NCBI RefSeq assembly: GCF_008974265.1
Contig: NZ_BKZW01000002.1
Coordinates: forward strand, 992,001 to 1,056,000
DNA from: Dictyobacter vulcani
Lineage (GTDB): Bacteria; Chloroflexota; Ktedonobacteria; Ktedonobacterales; Ktedonobacteraceae
Reading direction: 5' to 3'
Length of the DNA: 64,000 nt
Below, one piece after another: positions 27,416-36,082 of the stretch. The notes under the pieces are model-generated. The model worked only from the letters and a program-made list of their open reading frames with translations, did not search any database and was not told the DNA's origin. The stretch's first letter is position 1. Each line of letters begins with the position of its first letter. The translations under genes were made by a program, and so were the position numbers.

Positions 27416-28954
27416 CTACTCCTCCTTGTTTGAATCTTTGATGAACGAAATTCTACCAGTCAGAATACCCTGCAGATTCGTTAATGGGCGACCCACCTTA
27501 ATCCCATAGCGGGTCATTTCAATTTCGCGTAAGGTGCGTTCAAAATTTGATAGGCGTTTCTTCAGCACACCAATGACCTTACGAATTTCGCCTTTGAGTT
27601 CCAGATAGCGCAAAAAGACGATATTATCTGCAAGATAGCTGATCGCGAGATCGCTGACATGGAACTCGCCAGCAATGGATTGTACTTCGTTGACCAGGAT
27701 GACTGCTGTGCCCATGTTTTGCAGGTATTTGCATAGCGCGTGTAGCTGGGTCGAGACATTGTCCCCACGCAACGAGACGCTATAGCCAGCGATACTATCG
27801 ATCATGACAATAGCGGCCTGATTTTTTTCCACTTCGGTACGCACCATGAGCGCAAACTCGTCGGGGGTAAAGTGGAGCGGTTCAATCTGCACGACCGAGA
27901 GTGTCCCGCGCTCTACCATCGAGCGAACTGGAATATTGACCGATTCACAGCGCTGCATTAACGTCTCTTGCATTTCCTCGAAGGTATAGACAACTGAGCG
28001 TTCGCCGCGTCCGGCTGCTTCCTTCATGAACTGTAAGCCCAGCGTGGTTTTGCCGACGCCCGTTGGACCCGTAAAGATGGTAATGGTGCCGCGCTCTAAG
28101 CCACCATGGAGCAATTCATCCATTTCTGGTACACCTGAAGCAATGGTTTCCCTGGTGACCTTGCGGTTATGTTGCTCTGGTAAGAGGCGTGGAAAGACGA
28201 GCATACCTGTATCCGTCAGGCGGATCGCATGGTCGCCACTACGAAAATCGGACCCACGAAACTTGGTAACACTGATGGTACGGCCTTCTGGCTTGAAATG
28301 CAGATGGATGACGCCATCGCTCATGAATTGCAAATCATCATCAGGAACAGCGATTGTGCCTTCGGAGGTAAAGAGAACAGTGGAGTCCTGCTCGACCAGG
28401 AAGCGCAAGAAGGAGAGAACCTGTTTGCGGAATTGGAAGGGGTCACTGGCCAGGTAACGGAACTGGGTCATTGCATCCAGAAAAACGCGCTGGGGTTTAA
28501 TCTTCCCAATCTGATCGAGGATCTGTTGGGTTACTGGTTCGCGCTCGACTTCAGCTGGAGAAAAAATGTCATAGGTTTGCATTTCGGTAAAAAACGCGGC
28601 ATTAGGTGAGAGATCCAGAAAATGCACCTGATCCATATCAAAGCCAAGGGCTTCCGCATTGGCCCGTAGTTCTGTTTCAGGCTCTCCCATAGTGATAAAA
28701 ACGCAGCGCTCACCTTTCTCGATGCCCTCGGTGAGGAAGTGCAGTCCCAGGGTTGTTTTACCGCAGCCAGGACCACCACGTAACAGATAAGCACGCTTTT
28801 CGATCAGTCCACCATAGAGAATTTCATCAAGGCCCTCGATCCCAGTCGAGACACGCGGCGCGCGAACATGGGTTTCCTCAGTAGTGAGTAAGTTGCGTTG
28901 ACTCTGGGCGGATTTTCTTCCCTCAACGGAAAGAGCTGTTTTACTGTTAGTCAC
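27416..28954 (-). CDS. KaiC-like double-domain ATPase
   Basis: A 512-residue protein with two RecA-type KaiC domains. The first (about 33-260) begins VSTGIEGLDEILYGGL, with Walker A GGPGCGKTT (60-68) and Walker B region RVFLDAMTQ. The second (about 270-500) begins IASGVPEMDELLHGGL, with Walker A GPTGVGKTT (296-304), the EE pair in YTFEEMQE and Walker B VMIDSIAG. The length matches cyanobacterial KaiC (about 519). Outside cyanobacteria such proteins are signalling ATPases; whether this one autophosphorylates or keeps time is unknown, and no kaiA or kaiB lies nearby. It is second in a five-gene operon with an unknown 132-residue protein, a receiver and two kinases. Confidence 0.92.
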   Translation of the reverse strand: MTNSKTALSVEGRKSAQSQRNLLTTEETHVRAPRVSTGIEGLDEILYGGLIEKRAYLLRGGPGCGKTTLGLHFLTEGIEKGERCVFITMGEPETELRANAEALGFDMDQVHFLDLSPNAAFFTEMQTYDIFSPAEVEREPVTQQILDQIGKIKPQRVFLDAMTQFRYLASDPFQFRKQVLSFLRFLVEQDSTVLFTSEGTIAVPDDDLQFMSDGVIHLHFKPEGRTISVTKFRGSDFRSGDHAIRLTDTGMLVFPRLLPEQHNRKVTRETIASGVPEMDELLHGGLERGTITIFTGPTGVGKTTLGLQFMKEAAGRGERSVVYTFEEMQETLMQRCESVNIPVRSMVERGTLSVVQIEPLHFTPDEFALMVRTEVEKNQAAIVMIDSIAGYSVSLRGDNVSTQLHALCKYLQNMGTAVILVNEVQSIAGEFHVSDLAISYLADNIVFLRYLELKGEIRKVIGVLKKRLSNFERTLREIEMTRYGIKVGRPLTNLQGILTGRISFIKDSNKEE

Positions 28955-29004
28955 ACCCGATTCTCCTTTATTCCTGGAAATATAGTAGTGGCTGGGGCCA
29001 CTCT

Positions 29005-29403
29005 TTACTCTGGATTCTGTGATTCTGCTGATTTTATCTGTTTCTGAGTGATAGCAGGAACGGCAGTTTGTTCCTGATTATAGACATAGCCAGTACCGAC
29101 AAGAACCATTAACACTTGCTGGATAGCTTCGAGTAATGTGGGAGCAGTTCCTTGATGTTCAAGACATTCCCACTGATAGGTAGATCCATTTGGAGTAATC
29201 TGTACCATCTGGGGCAGTTGCGCGAAGAGGGCGATCAACTCCTGCTCCATCTGAGCAGCATCAACTACAGCCTGCACGACAAGTCCACTATTGGTCGCGA
29301 AAGGATAACGCTGGCGAAACTGGGCCAGGGATGTATAAAAGACCTGGCGTCGATCCGGAGGAATCGAGACACTCAGGACAGGTTTATATTCGCCATCTGG
29401 CAC
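29005..29403 (-). CDS. Unknown protein, first gene of the KaiC-like operon
   Basis: A 132-residue soluble protein: strand (YKPVLSVSIPP), helix (DRRQVFYTSLAQFRQRYP), strand (SGLVVQAVVD), helix (AAQMEQELIALFAQLPQM), strands (VQITPNGSTYQWECLEHQ), and a long helix (TLLEAIQQVLMVLVG), ending in a disordered tail. I do not recognise the family, and it is not KaiB-like by pattern. The GTG at 29403 follows AAAGGAGG by 7-8 bases. It is 50 bases upstream of the KaiC-like gene on the same strand, so a regulatory partner of that ATPase is a reasonable guess. Confidence 0.68.
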   Translation of the reverse strand: MPDGEYKPVLSVSIPPDRRQVFYTSLAQFRQRYPFATNSGLVVQAVVDAAQMEQELIALFAQLPQMVQITPNGSTYQWECLEHQGTAPTLLEAIQQVLMVLVGTGYVYNQEQTAVPAITQKQIKSAESQNPE

Positions 29404-29649
29404 TATGCATCCTCCTTTTTGTTCATGAAGAGAAGTATATCTTTTCTAGAAGAATTTCTCAAGTTGTGAAAAAGCGCAAATTAGGAAAATATGAATACCA
29501 GACGAGGAGCGCACAACACGAATATATCCAGAAAAACTGTTATGGTTTCCAGAGCAGCCTGAGAACTACCATTGGCGCACTTCTGTTTGTAATGGACACA
29601 AGTTGTTTGTTTGCTCTATCTGATTTATGCTGACAAAAAAAACTCAACA

Positions 29650-30162
29650 TTAGAGTTCATGTAATGGTCGACTCGGTGCGCGTTTGAGAGGAAACATTTC
29701 ACGGTTTTTCTGCCGTACAAGTAAAACCGGACATGGAGCATGATCAAGGACAAAACGAGCGACATGCCCAACCGATTTAGGTCCGGGCGCTGAACTGGCA
29801 TGACGAGGATTGCGTGGACAGATTAGTAACAGATCGGCATCCCATTCGGCGGCTGTATTGACAATCTCTCGTTCCGGCCGACCTGTTTTTTGCAGGAGTT
29901 CTGCCCCCGCAAAAACCTGTTTACCCTCAAACAGGATATCCTGTGCCACCGCGATTTCTGCCGCCTCTATCCTGGTTTCCCGGGCCGGCGCATGTCGTAG
30001 TGGTCGTAAAAGTTGATCACGTTTGCGCGCCATCTCATCGCGGGGTCCATTATCAACCACATAGATCAGGCCTACCGTCAGATCATTAGCCTGGACAAAT
30101 GGAGTCATAGCAGATTGAATTTGTTGAAGATTATCTCCATCCAGACAACAAAGTACACGCAT
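29650..30162 (-). CDS. Universal stress protein (UspA family)
   Basis: A 170-residue single-domain Usp. The N-terminal strand reads MRVLCCLDGD (usually D in the ATP loop), and a late WDADLLLICPRNPRHASSAP segment is followed by SVGHVARFVLDHAPCPVLLV. That end matches the ATP-binding Usp pattern G-x2-G-x9-G-S/T followed by VxxxxxxPVLVV only in part, so nucleotide binding is uncertain. The ATG at 30162 is chosen because AAAGGAGG lies 6-7 bases upstream. It follows the ArsB-like gene on the same strand with a 180-base gap that contains a repeat remnant. Confidence 0.85.
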   Translation of the reverse strand: MRVLCCLDGDNLQQIQSAMTPFVQANDLTVGLIYVVDNGPRDEMARKRDQLLRPLRHAPARETRIEAAEIAVAQDILFEGKQVFAGAELLQKTGRPEREIVNTAAEWDADLLLICPRNPRHASSAPGPKSVGHVARFVLDHAPCPVLLVRQKNREMFPLKRAPSRPLHEL

Positions 30163-30308
30163 ATGTATCCTCCTTTTAGTCATATCTCGATTTCAGCGAA
30201 TTGGCGTTTGTTGCTGCGACCCGTACTGGTAGCGCTTGCTGCTGCGATCTCTCGACGTACTCACACGCAACCGCAACAGGGCAATGTTTATTTGTACATG
30301 TACCAGAG

Positions 30309-30324
30309 CTTAAGTGAAACGTAT
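30309..30324. repeat. Remnant of the 8310-type element end
   Basis: The 16-mer CTTAAGTGAAACGTAT equals the inverted inner part of the left end at 8310-8341. The surrounding 150 bases between the Usp and ArsB-like genes show other fragments such as GCTGCGA but no complete element. Confidence 0.5.
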
Positions 30325-30342
30325 GACCATAAAGGCGTACCG

Positions 30343-31650
30343 TTACAGTAAAAGCCAGATGGCCAGGGCACCTACGATTAACATGATCGGGGTAGTGATA
30401 ATACCGATTTTAAAATAATCCCAGCCCGAGACATCCAGGTCACGCTGACGCAAAATAAGCAGCCAGAGCACGGTAGCCAGTGAGCCGACCGTCGTCAAAT
30501 TGGGTCCCAGATCACAGCCAAAGATGGTTGCGGCGATAAATCCATGTTGGACCGTCACTGGCGTGTGCTGGATGCTTTGCAGCGAGGATGTCAGGACCAC
30601 GGCCATGGGTACATTATTAATCAGGTTCGTGCCCAGGGCTGAACCCAGGGTACCTACGATCACCGCGCCAAATGGTGTGCCGCCCGATAGATGGAGCAGC
30701 AGCGCGCCAAACTGAGTCGTGAGTCCTGTGCTTTCCAGGGACTGCACGACGATAAACATGCCCGCGATAAAGCCAAAGATGCTCCAGGATAGTTGTTTAC
30801 CCAATGCCGGAACCGTAATTTGTTTCCAGGCCAGCGCCCCGAGCAGTAAAATCAATGCGCCACCCAGCGCGACCAGCGACAAAGGAAACTGACTGGCCGC
30901 CGCCATGATATAGGCGATACAGATAACGATCAGCGCGCCACAGACATAGCGGAAATAGGCTTTATGTGTGATCGATTCTTCTGCCGATGGTAGCCGTTTG
31001 AGCTCAAACTGACCACTTAATTGTTTGCGATATAGCAAAAAGAAGATCCCAATATTGACCCCAATTACCAGGAGTGAAGGCAGAAAGAGCAGGCGCAGAA
31101 ATGTCCAGAGGTCCAGTGGAAAGCGTGAGCTCACGATAATATTGATCGGATTACTCACCGGTAATAAGAATGAAGCCGTGTCAGCGATAAACGTGCAGGC
31201 AAAGAGGAAAGGCAAAATAGGGAGCCGCAGTCTGGTCACCAGGGTATAGACGATAGGTGTCAGGATCAGGGCCGTGGCGTCATTGGAAAGAAACATGGAG
31301 ATCAGGGTACCCAGCAAAAACGTATTCAAAAAGAGCCGTCGGGGACTATGACCGGAATACCTGGCGGCCTGAAATGCCAGCCAGTCAAATAATCCCGCTA
31401 CCTCGGCCAGCGCAGAGATACTCATCATGCCCAGAAAAAAGAAAAAGGTATTCCAGTCATTGAGTAATGTTACCAATGCCTTTTGTGGCGTAATCAGTCC
31501 CAGGATCAGGAGCAGTGCCGCTCCAGCCAGGGCAATCTGTGCCTCATTGGTTTTCCATGGACGAAACATAATCCCTAGTAAGGTCACAACCGTAATACCG
31601 GCAATCAAGAGCGTCCTGATCTGATCCGGTATGTGAAAGAAAAGCGCCAT
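30343..31650 (-). CDS. ArsB/NhaD-superfamily membrane transporter
   Basis: A 435-residue transporter with about 11-12 membrane segments. Motifs of the ArsB / citrate-type ion transporter group are FFFLGMMSISALAEVAGLFD (first half), MFLSNDATALILTPIVYTLV, then in the second half LGTNLINNVPMAVVLTSSLQ and GFIAATIFGCDLGPNLTTVG. The paired NDATALILTP and NNVPM/GPNLTTVG regions match ArsB-like arsenite/proton exchangers. There is no arsR, arsA or arsC nearby, so arsenite is possible but unproved; sodium or dicarboxylate transport is the alternative. The ATG at 31650 has AAGGAAAA upstream. The next gene downstream encodes a universal stress protein. Confidence 0.82.
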   Translation of the reverse strand: MALFFHIPDQIRTLLIAGITVVTLLGIMFRPWKTNEAQIALAGAALLLILGLITPQKALVTLLNDWNTFFFFLGMMSISALAEVAGLFDWLAFQAARYSGHSPRRLFLNTFLLGTLISMFLSNDATALILTPIVYTLVTRLRLPILPFLFACTFIADTASFLLPVSNPINIIVSSRFPLDLWTFLRLLFLPSLLVIGVNIGIFFLLYRKQLSGQFELKRLPSAEESITHKAYFRYVCGALIVICIAYIMAAASQFPLSLVALGGALILLLGALAWKQITVPALGKQLSWSIFGFIAGMFIVVQSLESTGLTTQFGALLLHLSGGTPFGAVIVGTLGSALGTNLINNVPMAVVLTSSLQSIQHTPVTVQHGFIAATIFGCDLGPNLTTVGSLATVLWLLILRQRDLDVSGWDYFKIGIITTPIMLIVGALAIWLLL

Positions 31651-31797
31651 CCTGGTTTTTCCTTATCATCATCGTTTATATAGTCAGCTTGTTCTTATTA
31701 CTTACACGTGCGCTCTGATAAAATGGATGGAAGCCAGACGGCATAAGGCACTTCATGAACAAAAAGTGAATAAATGTGTCTGTATGGCTGAATAATA

Positions 31798-31845
31798 AAC
31801 AAATATGCTGCCTGTTGTTCACTTCAACAAGGCAGCATATTTGTT
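31798..31845. terminator. Hairpin between the ArsB-like and luciferase-like genes
   Basis: AACAAATATGCTGCCT (31798-31813) pairs perfectly with 31830-31845 (16 bp). It lies about 124 bases beyond the oxidoreductase stop at 31969, reading on the minus strand. The rest of the gap 31651-31968 shows no gene. Confidence 0.7.
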
Positions 31846-31968
31846 CTATATATATTCTTCTCGTATTGAATAGAATTTTTTGCTGGTGCTTTAGACCTTT
31901 GGGTGGGTATGATAGCAGATGCCTTTCTCCCCGGGTTTGCCATAGAATTCAGGATGATGGTACATGCC

Positions 31969-32895
31969 TTATTTTCCAGCCAGGCGGGCGACCACTGGCG
32001 CGAGCTTTTCCATGTGTGGTTCCGTAATCTCAATGCAAGAAATGCCAAAGAGCTCACGTCTCTTTTGCAATTCGTTAACGATTTGATCGGTAGTTCCAAC
32101 GAGTACCTGCATGCAATCAAGCGTTTGTTGCGCGGTCAGGCCGATGCGACTGCCGATCTGCTTAGCGGCAGGTCCAGGATGGTCTGTCGCGGCAGCTATA
32201 AAGATGGTTGTGCTGAACTCCAACTGCGAGAAACGCTCTCCGGCTGCCTGGCGTATCCATGCCAGTTTTTCTTTATTGGCATCGGGTAAGGCCGATGTCC
32301 AGTCCAGCCCTCGGGTAGTATTGCGCGCCACCAGGCCGACGATGTCTGCCTCACGTGCGGCAATTGAGAGTACCCGTTTGCCGCCGCCTCCAATGTATAT
32401 GGGGAGGTGCGGTGTTTGCACTGCCTTGATCGTTGTTTTAGCGCCGTTGATGTGGTAGTACTTCCCGGAAAACGTCACCTCTTCCTGGTGAAAATACATT
32501 TTGATAATCTGAAGCGCTTCTTCAAAACGCGAGATGCGTATCCCGATCGGATCAAGAGGAATGCCAGCCTGCTGATATTCCTCAGCAAGGTATCCACACC
32601 CGAGTCCAAGTTGAAAGCGCCCCTCTGAAAAGAGGTCGAGGTTCGCAGCCTGGCGTGCCAGCAGAAGAGGATGGCGAAAATCATTGCAAAAAACATGGCT
32701 TCCGATACGTAAAGAGGTCGCATCTGCAATAGCCATCAAGCTCACTGTGGGATCGACATCAAAGTTCAAATGATCGGGCACCAGTAGCGTTGTATACCCC
32801 CAATCTTCAGCGCTTCGGGCCTTGGCAAGCCATTCTTGCCGAGATTGAGCCTTTTCAGCTACGACACTAAAGCGAAATGGACGGATTGTGGCCAT
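31969..32895 (-). CDS. LLM-class F420-dependent oxidoreductase
   Basis: A 308-residue luciferase-like monooxygenase fold protein. Typical segments are RFSVVAEKAQSRQEWLAKAR (first strand and helix), EDWGYTTLLVPDHLNFD, HPLLLARQAANLDLFSEGR, LGLGCGYLAEEYQQAGIPLD (cofactor-binding loop), and HLPIYIGGGGKRVLSIAARE. The pattern suits actinobacterial-type F420 enzymes (TIGR03621-like), in which F420 carries hydride to or from an unknown substrate; FMN use cannot be excluded by eye. The ATG at 32895 follows AGAAGGAAA; the frame extends to 32928 without support. No F420 biosynthesis gene is in the window. Confidence 0.88.
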   Translation of the reverse strand: MATIRPFRFSVVAEKAQSRQEWLAKARSAEDWGYTTLLVPDHLNFDVDPTVSLMAIADATSLRIGSHVFCNDFRHPLLLARQAANLDLFSEGRFQLGLGCGYLAEEYQQAGIPLDPIGIRISRFEEALQIIKMYFHQEEVTFSGKYYHINGAKTTIKAVQTPHLPIYIGGGGKRVLSIAAREADIVGLVARNTTRGLDWTSALPDANKEKLAWIRQAAGERFSQLEFSTTIFIAAATDHPGPAAKQIGSRIGLTAQQTLDCMQVLVGTTDQIVNELQKRRELFGISCIEITEPHMEKLAPVVARLAGK

Positions 32896-33402
32896 AAATA
32901 AATATTTCCTTCTACAAAAAATACACAAAAAGACGATTTACTGAACTGATTTCATCGCTCATATGAAGCCCTGAAAAAACAATCTCATACTATTTATAAA
33001 ATACAGGTGAATAGCCATATATGGTTATTTGATAGGATTCCTTGACAGAAAGAGCCGGACTTTTTTACTATATTGATAGCGGATTAAGGAAAGATAACGA
33101 TGGTTCAACTCTTTCAACTGCGATATCTTATTTGTGTGTTTTTACATTCATTATCAACTTGTTTCAAACATTCTCTTGTTCACATGATCGCGTTAAGGAA
33201 TTGCCCTTTTCTATATATGGCCAGCCATTGTATGCCCCGTTAGAGAGAGTTGCAGTGGCGCATATGAGTATTTGGGAGTATCAGAACACTGAATTCATTG
33301 TTATCTCTGTAATGGAACAGAGCTAGTATGGCACATCTATTCCTTTCATTCCTTTCTTTTTTTATTTTTCTTTCCATTTATCGGGATAAAGGAGCAACGA
33401 GG
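32896..33402. other. AT-rich intergenic region
   Basis: The gap between divergent genes. A 94-codon open frame at 33042-33326 has no ribosome-binding site, unusual composition and no motif, so I do not call it. I see no repeat or RNA structure. Confidence 0.5.
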
Positions 33403-33864
33403 ATGGCACATCAAGACCATCTTTATATTCTCAAAAAGGGAACAACCTACTGGAACCAATGGAGGCAGGCGAACCCGCATATCAAGCCTGATTTGAGTCA
33501 GGCAGATCTGCGTGGAGCAGATCTTAAACAGATTAATTTCAGCCAGGTGAACCTACGCTTTGCCAATCTTATATCTGCAACCCTCAACAATGCTATCTTG
33601 AAGGGCGCGAATCTCAGCCTTGCCTCACTACATTCTGCCAGTTTACAAATGGCGGACCTCAGTGGGGCAGACCTTTCAGCTGCCGATCTAAGAGAGACTG
33701 ATTTGAGGCAGGCCAATCTCAGTTTTGCCAATTTAACAGCGGCCGACCTCACCCGCGCTGATATACGGGATGCAAATGTAACGAATGCAAATTTCGATGG
33801 CACAATCCTTGAAAACGTCAGGAGGCACAAAGGGCTACGGAACTTCTTTCGGCGTGATGATTAA
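33403..33864 (+). CDS. Pentapeptide-repeat protein
   Basis: A 153-residue protein. After a short leader (MAHQDHLYILKKGTTYWNQW, then RQANPHIKPDLSQ), residues 33-140 are continuous A(D/N)LxX repeats, for example ADLRGADLKQ, ANLISATLNNAILKGANLS and ADLSAADLRETDLRQANLS. They form a right-handed quadrilateral beta-helix. The leader WxxWRxxNP is common ahead of pentapeptide repeats in bacterial proteins. Some relatives mimic DNA and protect gyrase, but most are unassigned. I start at the ATG at 33403 (AAAGGAG 8 bases before) rather than at 33328. Confidence 0.9.
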   Translation: MAHQDHLYILKKGTTYWNQWRQANPHIKPDLSQADLRGADLKQINFSQVNLRFANLISATLNNAILKGANLSLASLHSASLQMADLSGADLSAADLRETDLRQANLSFANLTAADLTRADIRDANVTNANFDGTILENVRRHKGLRNFFRRDD

Positions 33865-33969
33865 ATATCCTGGAGGCGCTCTGCCGATCAGTGTACGGTT
33901 GAAAGCCCGGTCTTTTGTGCCTTTATCTCCTGATACTCTAGTTCTGTAATGTATAAGAAATTTTTCATA

Positions 33970-33993
33970 ATGGGCGCGCACATGCGCGCCCAT
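33970..33993 (-). terminator. Hairpin beyond the membrane protein gene at 34002
   Basis: ATGGGCGCGC and GCGCGCCCAT form a perfect 10-bp stem with the loop ACAT, 9 bases after the stop at 34002. On the minus strand it is followed by TTATGAAAAATTT. Confidence 0.7.
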
Positions 33994-34001
33994 CACGGGT
34001 A

Positions 34002-35192
34002 TTAAGACTCCCCCCGTTCTCTCGTGTTTTTTGTCTGACTGAAGGTCAACCCTTGTGTTGTAACTGGAGCGTTGTTTTTTTCTGGCCCCGCACTGTTTGG
34101 GATGCTCATAAGCTCTAAAATAAGTGGATCCAGGTACGTCCCTGTGCGATTAAACTTTACTGGTTGGCCAGCTCTGGCCCTTCGAAGGGTTTCTACCAGG
34201 CGCGCTGTTTCGGCTTGTACGCGCTGAAGTTCAACTTCTGCCTGGTTTGAACTTTGAAGACGGGCGAGTAATGTATTAAGTGAATAGCCAATCCTCCAGA
34301 GTACGTTTTCTTTTGTTAAAGGTGCGCGTGCAGCAAAGTTGCCATTGGAAACCTCTACATGGGTCTGTAAAATTAATTGAATGCCCTGGTCTAACTGCTG
34401 CTTCAGTGTGATTTCTTGTTGTTGTCTTTCGACTTCACGGCGCTCTAATTCTGCCACAACTTCTGCGCGGTCCGCTCGTTTGATTGCTTGATTGGCGTTA
34501 GTAACCCACAGGTAGGTTACCACTGCGACAATAGCTGCCAGTGTAATCGGGCGCAGAAAAAGGTCATAGCGATTGGCTGCAAAAACAGCATTGAATTCAG
34601 CCGTATGTGGCAGATACAGGATGGAGAGCAAAATAAAAGCAATGTTAAAGAAAAATACCACAAAAACCGATCGCGGAGGCAACAACGTGACTGCCACGAA
34701 CTCTGCCTGTACAAGCAGGTCAAATTGTGGGAGTACATAGGTCGTCAGTCCACCCCCTCCAAGGGCTGGCCCCAGAATAGAGAGAATGAGACCAACTTCA
34801 ATTCCTACGATAACCAGGATTCCCGCGATCGTGATTTTTCCAAGTTTGTTGAAAATAAGAGCCACAATGTCGATAGCTACCGGGATGAGCAAAATAAAGA
34901 CCAATGACTTATTTTGTCCAAAAATAGCGGTTGGTTCGGCGGCAAGAACCAGAAGAATAATAATCAGCAAGGTTGCACTGGTCAGTCGACCTCGGCGCGA
35001 GAGATCCCGTTGCTGGAGTGTTGCAGTTGCGGAAGCGGGAAGAGGAGCCGTAAGTCGGTACCACCAACGCAAAGGGCTTGTGTCTTTTTCCGGTTCCTGA
35101 TTAATCACAGAAACAGTTGACTGATTACCCATGTTGCTTTGACTTCTCGAAGGAAACTGTTCCTTACGAGGGCCTGAGAAGTCTTTATTCAC
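34002..35192 (-). CDS. Membrane protein with HAMP-like and coiled-coil cytoplasmic part, no output domain
   Basis: A 396-residue protein with a disordered N-terminus (1-65). Six likely transmembrane segments lie between about 70 and 245, the last being PITLAAIVAVVTYLWVTNAN. A charged coiled coil follows (RAEVVAELERREVERQQQEI), then a HAMP-like unit (LDQGIQLILQTHVEVSNGNF, AARAPLTKENVLWRIGYSLN, TLLARLQSS), a second helix and a proline-rich tail. It looks like the sensory half of a receptor but lacks a kinase, cyclase or methyl-accepting domain. It might act through a partner protein. The GTG at 35192 follows AAGGAGG by 9 bases. Confidence 0.75.
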   Translation of the reverse strand: MNKDFSGPRKEQFPSRSQSNMGNQSTVSVINQEPEKDTSPLRWWYRLTAPLPASATATLQQRDLSRRGRLTSATLLIIILLVLAAEPTAIFGQNKSLVFILLIPVAIDIVALIFNKLGKITIAGILVIVGIEVGLILSILGPALGGGGLTTYVLPQFDLLVQAEFVAVTLLPPRSVFVVFFFNIAFILLSILYLPHTAEFNAVFAANRYDLFLRPITLAAIVAVVTYLWVTNANQAIKRADRAEVVAELERREVERQQQEITLKQQLDQGIQLILQTHVEVSNGNFAARAPLTKENVLWRIGYSLNTLLARLQSSNQAEVELQRVQAETARLVETLRRARAGQPVKFNRTGTYLDPLILELMSIPNSAGPEKNNAPVTTQGLTFSQTKNTRERGES

Positions 35193-35860
35193 AAGAAATA
35201 TCCTCCTTACCAGGGATACTGTTGAGATTATGGAAACTCATTAACGATAATTATAAGCACATAGCTAAGATGATAGCAATGTTTATGAATTGATATTCAT
35301 CTACCTACTCATGATGTAAGTATATAGTGTATGTGCTATTAACCTGTATAGACGTTCTACACTGCTGTGTAGGGTCAGTGTTATACGTAGTTACCATAAG
35401 GCAATTACGGCTATCATCGGGAACGCCTCCTATTTGAGCGTTCGTGTGTTCAAATAGTGCGTAAGTGAATGCCCATGGCAGGATCAGCTTTCTGATGGCA
35501 ATCTCCACTATGAGCAGAGGTTCTTTTGGGATGAAGATCCACACAAAGAAGGCAACGAGGGCGAGTGTTTGACTGGCAAATAAGGTTTTTTGCCTATTTA
35601 CCCAATTGCTTATTCCTTAAGCTGCCAACTTTACTATCGCCTCTTTGGTAGAAAAGATAGCCTCTGATGGATCACAAGTCAATCAATTACTTGTTTATAA
35701 GTACTATTGATTATATATGTTTATCTCCTTCATCGCAACATTCATGATCTCTCTGCACTAACTGGTTGCTAAAATCGAAGTGGTTTTTCCATATGATCTT
35801 TCTGTATTCTCATTTTTTCCGATTTCAAGATTATCACCTATCCCTTTACAGATTTTTGGC
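35193..35860. other. Long intergenic region upstream of the polyketide cluster
   Basis: No gene is recognisable. A 79-codon reverse frame at 35305-35544 and a forward frame near 35766 lack ribosome-binding sites and family motifs. The divergent promoter for the membrane protein gene at 35192 probably lies in the first 150 bases. Confidence 0.5.
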
Positions 35861-35868
35861 ATATTTAC

Positions 35869-35914
35869 CGTGTAAACTTGACATATTTCGTGTAAACCTG
35901 ATACCTTGTATAAT
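35869..35914 (+). promoter_or_regulatory. Probable activator-dependent promoter of the polyketide cluster
   Basis: CGTGTAAAC occurs twice in direct orientation exactly 20 bases apart (35869 and 35889), within the longer match CGTGTAAACYTGA. A perfect TATAAT lies at 35909-35914, with the second repeat covering the position of the -35 box and no good -35 there. Two turns of helix between repeats is the arrangement of activator-dependent promoters, including those bound by SARP-type regulators. The site is about 170 bases upstream of the first cluster gene (36083). No regulator gene is seen nearby. Confidence 0.55.
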
Positions 35915-36082
35915 ATACGTTCTGGAGAAGACAGGCGAATGCGTTTATGGAATTCAGCATGATTTTTTGAACGCATTGAACTGCTTGTTTTCATGTGTGC
36001 ATTTTTCCTGGGGGAATTGCACGTATCTCGTATTTTAGCATTGACGATTGATGCATTATTTATTTTTCTTAAGGAATCGTAG

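Noticed and set aside
33042-33326. A 94-codon forward frame before the pentapeptide-repeat gene
   Set aside because: No ribosome-binding site, odd composition and no recognisable domain.
35305-36038. Open frames in the region before the polyketide cluster
   Set aside because: They overlap a likely promoter, lack start signals and have no motifs.
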